The translations under genes were made by a program, and so were the position numbers. From positions 597,281 to 620,146 of the forward strand of contig BFEA01000647.1 in assembly GCA_003427395.1 (NCBI GenBank): DNA of 22,866 nucleotides, in the 5' to 3' direction. The stretch comes from Chara braunii. Taxonomy: Eukaryota; Streptophyta; Charophyceae; Charales; Characeae. Of the stretch, positions 20,795 to 22,866 are shown piece by piece (the stretch's first letter is position 1; each line of letters begins with the position of its first letter). Under the pieces are notes generated by a model, which had not been told where the DNA came from, did not search any database, and worked only from the letters and a program-made list of their open reading frames with translations.

Positions 20795-20887
20795 TACCGT
20801 CTTCACGCAAATAGAACGGCCGGTCATTATAGCCGTATTTGGTCTAGTTTTCAGTCCAGATACGGCTACATTCGGGTGAAGACGGTA
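20795..20887. repeat. Foldback locus B (ACCGTCTTC family)
   Basis: Outer arms TACCGTCTTCAC (20795-20806) and GTGAAGACGGTA (20876-20887) are perfect. Inner arms AGCCGTATTTGG (20831-20842) and CCAGATACGGCT (20856-20867) have one mismatch. The left side carries about 15 extra bases between outer and inner arms. Reading the right arm on the minus strand gives ACCGTCTTCACCCGAA, which matches locus A at 15 of 16 positions. Confidence 0.7.
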
Positions 20888-21020
20888 CCGCACGCTGGCT
20901 CTGTCTGCCGACCTTCGGGGGAATCACTCGTCGAGCTGTCGACTCGCAGCGACTCGGCAGTAGCCGACCGTTGGAAACAGAGACTCTGCAGTTGGCAAAC
21001 CCACGAACTGTTGGTTGGAA

Positions 21021-21106
21021 TACAGACCCAAGTTTTTTTTCAGTTTTTTTTTCTATTTGTTTTTCTATTTTCTATTTTCTATTTTATATTTTTACAGACC
21101 CCAGTT
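21021..21106. repeat. T-rich tract flanked by 14-bp direct repeats
   Basis: TACAGACCCAAGTT (21021-21034) and TACAGACCCCAGTT (21093-21106) flank a 58-bp tract that is almost entirely T with a few C, A and G. The arrangement is that of a target-site duplication around an insertion consisting only of an A-rich tail in minus orientation. Replication slippage in a T-rich tract is the alternative. Confidence 0.6.
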
Positions 21107-21169
21107 GTGTAATCAACATGATCAAATCATAATTCTTATTCTGAATTACCTAGGTAGGGCTAGTCAGTG

Positions 21170-21216
21170 GAATGTGGATATCCCAAAAAAAAAAAGAAAA
21201 AAAGAATGTGGATATC
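21170..21216. repeat. A-rich tract flanked by 13-bp direct repeats
   Basis: GAATGTGGATATC occurs at 21170-21182 and 21204-21216. Only CC plus A11-G-A7 lies between the copies. As with the tract at 21021-21106, this resembles a duplicated target around a bare tail. Confidence 0.65.
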
Positions 21217-21263
21217 TCAGCGCCGCATCTGACACCGATTACGTCCGCAGAGAGGTTAGAGAA

Positions 21264-21318
21264 AAAGTCCTACAAGTAGTGCAAAAAAAAAAAAGAAAAA
21301 GGAAAAAAGAAAGTCCTA
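21264..21318. repeat. A-rich tract flanked by 9-bp direct repeats
   Basis: AAAGTCCTA occurs at 21264-21272 and 21310-21318. Between them lie CAAGTAGTGC and an A-rich tail interrupted by G. This is the third such arrangement within 300 bp, though with shorter flanking repeats. Confidence 0.45.
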
Positions 21319-21327
21319 GTTTCCAAC

Positions 21328-21391
21328 GGGCCTTTAGCTCAGTTGGTATACCCAACGAGCTGTTGAAATACGGTCCCAGGCTCGAACCCAC
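21328..21391 (+). other. tRNA-like sequence with RNA polymerase III A and B boxes, possible SINE head
   Basis: TAGCTCAGTTGG (21335-21346) fits the A-box consensus TRGCNNARYNGG. GGCTCGAACCC (21379-21389), 32 bp further, fits the B-box consensus GGTTCGANNCC with one change. The start GGGCCTTTAGCTCAGTTGGT is typical of a tRNA. The rest does not fold into a normal cloverleaf: the D-arm lacks its usual 3' side position, the anticodon stem is at best 4 bp, and the T-stem is poorly paired. It follows A-rich tracts and is bracketed by CCAACGGG (21323-21330) and CCCGTTGG (21449-21456). A tRNA-derived SINE or decayed tRNA gene is more likely than a working tRNA. Confidence 0.45.
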
Positions 21392-21497
21392 GTTCAATTC
21401 AATCAAATGAACAGAACGAAAACGAAAGCTCGGTTAGTGTTCAGTAGACCCGTTGGCCGCTCGACATTCTCCAGGGGCCTCGTCCCACGAGCCAAGA

Positions 21498-21620
21498 GGA
21501 TCAAATCAACCGCCTGAATCTGGACGTGTTTTGTCGACAAGGTGCACGAACGACATTGCGATACGATCTGTTTTTCCTGCATCTCTCCTTACAGGCTGTC
21601 CAGATTCAGGATCTTGATCC
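21498..21620. repeat. Foldback locus 3 (TGAATCTGGACG family)
   Basis: Perfect 13-bp arms CCTGAATCTGGAC (21513-21525) and GTCCAGATTCAGG (21598-21610) around a 72-bp loop. Outside them GGATCAA (21498-21504) and TTGATCC (21614-21620) also pair, offset by a few bases. The left arm continues GTGTTTTG as in loci 2 and 4, but the right arm does not mirror this. Confidence 0.7.
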
Positions 21621-21693
21621 GATCATCTGTGCTAGAGTAGTGGGGCTTGGCTCCAGGGTGGTAGCAGGCCGACGCGGTACGCCACGGGCAGAG

Positions 21694-21822
21694 CTTTTGT
21701 GAAAAAAACTTCGATTTTTTTATTATTATTATTATTATTTTCTCAATTTTACCGCAGACACCCCGCCTTTGTCCGCTCTTGTGAAAAAACTTTGAAATTC
21801 CGCAGACACCCGCCTTTGTCCG
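21694..21822. repeat. Local duplication containing a (TTA)n microsatellite
   Basis: Two tandem units share CTTTTGTGAAAAAAACTTCGA / CTCTTGTGAAAAAACTTTGA at the start (21694 and 21776) and CCGCAGACACC(C)CGCCTTTGTCCG at the end (21752-21775 and 21800-21822). The first unit is longer because it contains a TTA run (about 21715-21741). Confidence 0.75.
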
Positions 21823-21827
21823 AGTCT

Positions 21828-22009
21828 GGGGCCAAGTCCCACTGGCAGCGTTCAGTTTCCTCAACGCCCGCCCGAATCTGGACGTGTTTGTGGAGCTGTG
21901 CAGAAATCAGGTTGAGTTTCCTCAACAGCACGTAGCCACAAACACGTCCAGATTCAGGCGTTGAGGATACTCAACGCTATCCTCAACGCCGCCAGTGGGA
22001 CTTGGCCCC
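21828..22009. repeat. Foldback locus 4, nested double palindrome of 182 bp
   Basis: Outer arms at 21828-21852 and 21985-22009 (GGGGCCAAGTCCCACTGGC on the left side, 19 bp perfect, extending to 25 with one mismatch). Middle arms CCTCAACGC (21859-21867) and GCGTTGAGG (21958-21966). Inner arms at 21871-21893 and 21936-21958 (23 bp, one mismatch) carry the family core GAATCTGGACGTGTTTGTGG. The central loop is 42 bp and contains a further TTGAGTTTCCTCAA palindrome. A transcript from here would fold into a long hairpin. Confidence 0.85.
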
Positions 22010-22366
22010 GGGGATCGCAACCTGCTCTCCAGTTTTTTGACTGCGAGACTGCCAACTCGAACTCCTCCCCACTGAAAAAAAAAAAAAAAAAAAAAAAACC
22101 CCTCATCCTGCTACCACTACCGCTAGCTCGATCTCAGCAGCAGCGAGGATAGACGAGAGAAATCGACTACTCTCGGTGACAATTGCGCTTGTTGAGTAGA
22201 AGCTGTTGCACTACTTGCAGGCCATCCGAACGACAAGGGAAGGTGTGGTGGCAGTCCGGTAGCAAGGGCATGCAAGCCAGTGAGTCGTGTAGCACGTGAC
22301 TGTTGTGACATAGTGTGTTGTCATGTGAAAGCCAGTGTGCGATCTGCCTTCAATGTCTTGAGTGCC
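22010..22366. other. No gene seen; contains an A24 run
   Basis: A24 at 22075-22098 follows unrecognised sequence and could be a retroposon tail on the + strand, but nothing upstream of it other than the foldback locus can be named. The rest shows no credible open frame. Confidence 0.5.
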
Positions 22367-22464
22367 ATTACTCAATAGACATCCATCAACAAGATATATC
22401 AACATTACGGGTAATGATACGTGGTCAGAATTACTCAATAGATAGACATCCATCAACAAGATAT
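22367..22464. repeat. Direct duplication of 31/35 bp
   Basis: ATTACTCAATAGACATCC and the following bases (22367-22397) recur at 22430-22464, where GATA is inserted after ATAGATA, making the second copy 35 bp. The period is 63 bp. Confidence 0.8.
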
Positions 22465-22649
22465 CATTGAGATTCACACGGTGAAAAGTTGAAAACAGAT
22501 AGAGAAACGGGAGGTGATCTGCAATTTGGTGCGCAGCGGGCAGGCAGTGAACTTGGTGCTGTGAGGGAACTCGGATCTACCGGTAAGTCTACTTCCCGTT
22601 AGCTCTCTGCTCCTTGCCCACCATGCTTTCTGGCTGTCCTTTCTTCCGT

Positions 22650-22651
<2 letters not shown>

Positions 22652-22739
<88 letters not shown>
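22652..22739. repeat. (CT)44 microsatellite
   Basis: An uninterrupted CT dinucleotide run of 88 bp. It lies just before the adapter sequence, in a place where an assembler would have had trouble extending. Confidence 0.95.
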
Positions 22740-22744
<5 letters not shown>

Positions 22745-22745
<1 letters not shown>

Positions 22746-22772
22746 TGTCTCTTATACACATCTAGATGTGTA
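22745..22772. other. Sequencing adapter: truncated Nextera mate-pair junction
   Basis: CTGTCTCTTATACACATCT (22745-22763) is the 19-bp Tn5 mosaic end used in Nextera libraries. It is followed at once by AGATGTGTA (22764-22772), the start of its reverse complement. Two mosaic ends joined in this way form the junction adapter of Nextera mate-pair libraries. The second half is cut off after about nine bases. This is not biological sequence. Confidence 0.95.
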
Positions 22773-22866
22773 AAAAGGTCCCACCCAGGGCCACTCGGAC
22801 CTGAGGGGGGGCACAGGGATTGGTCCTGTTGGCATGGTCCCTGATGCTACCGGCTGTCCCCTAGCC
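22772..22866. repeat. Exact copy of 19681-19775 after the adapter
   Basis: 95 bases identical to 19681-19775 in the same orientation, beginning AAAAAGGTCCCACCC, directly joined to the adapter. The perfect identity and the adapter suggest a chimeric read or a wrong gap fill. The copy may still reflect a real high-copy repeat that the assembler used to bridge. Confidence 0.9.

Noticed and set aside
22614-22844. 76-codon frame with a Ser-Leu repeat
   Set aside because: It is the translation of the CT microsatellite running into adapter sequence.

Overview
The window looks like repeat-dense nuclear DNA of a plant-lineage eukaryote (streptophyte). The main evidence is two non-LTR retrotransposons (LINEs) with plant-type architecture: a gag-like ORF1, an APE-type endonuclease, a reverse transcriptase and a C-terminal zinc-ribbon of the zf-RVT kind. 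They sit among a satellite, foldback elements, poly(A)/poly(T) tracts and microsatellites. A charophyte alga or early land plant is only a guess. I see no intact host gene, rRNA or canonical tRNA.

Layout. 1-1846: a satellite of 91-bp units, whose right end is split by a 467-bp element with terminal inverted repeats (1279-1745). 1847-2430: no recognised gene. 2500-2970: an LTR-like block with TATA boxes followed about 240 bp later by AATAAA signals. 2970-5000: AT-rich DNA with a diverged tandem repeat of about 245 bp (3245-3790) and nine spaced copies of a CCAACTTA...AATTG box (4060-4790). 5000-10800: roughly balanced base composition with no gene I can recognise, including a purine-rich stretch (8540-8960).

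10800-18287: a near full-length but dead LINE on the + strand. It has a C-rich 5' region, ORF1 (about 10911-13597), ORF2 (13560-17827) overlapping the end of ORF1, a 3' UTR and a (TAAA)n tail. Both ORFs carry several stops and frameshifts, but each can be followed by eye across them. 18288-19685: a second, 5'-truncated LINE of related type lies against the first one's tail. It keeps only the 3' part of ORF2 and ends in A27.

19686-22100: a dense cluster of small structures. It holds a GC-rich module between A27 and T28, six foldback loci falling into two families by arm sequence, three A- or T-rich tracts flanked by short direct repeats, a tRNA-like sequence with A and B boxes, and several local duplications. 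22367-22866: a 31/35-bp duplication, a (CT)44 microsatellite, and then a truncated Nextera mate-pair junction adapter (22745-22772) followed by an exact copy of 19681-19775. The end of the window is therefore probably an assembly artefact. A second likely artefact is a 55-bp exact duplication separated by a single N (19451-19561).

The elements do not form a pathway. They record successive insertions, with the LINE machinery the plausible source of the poly(A)-tailed pieces.
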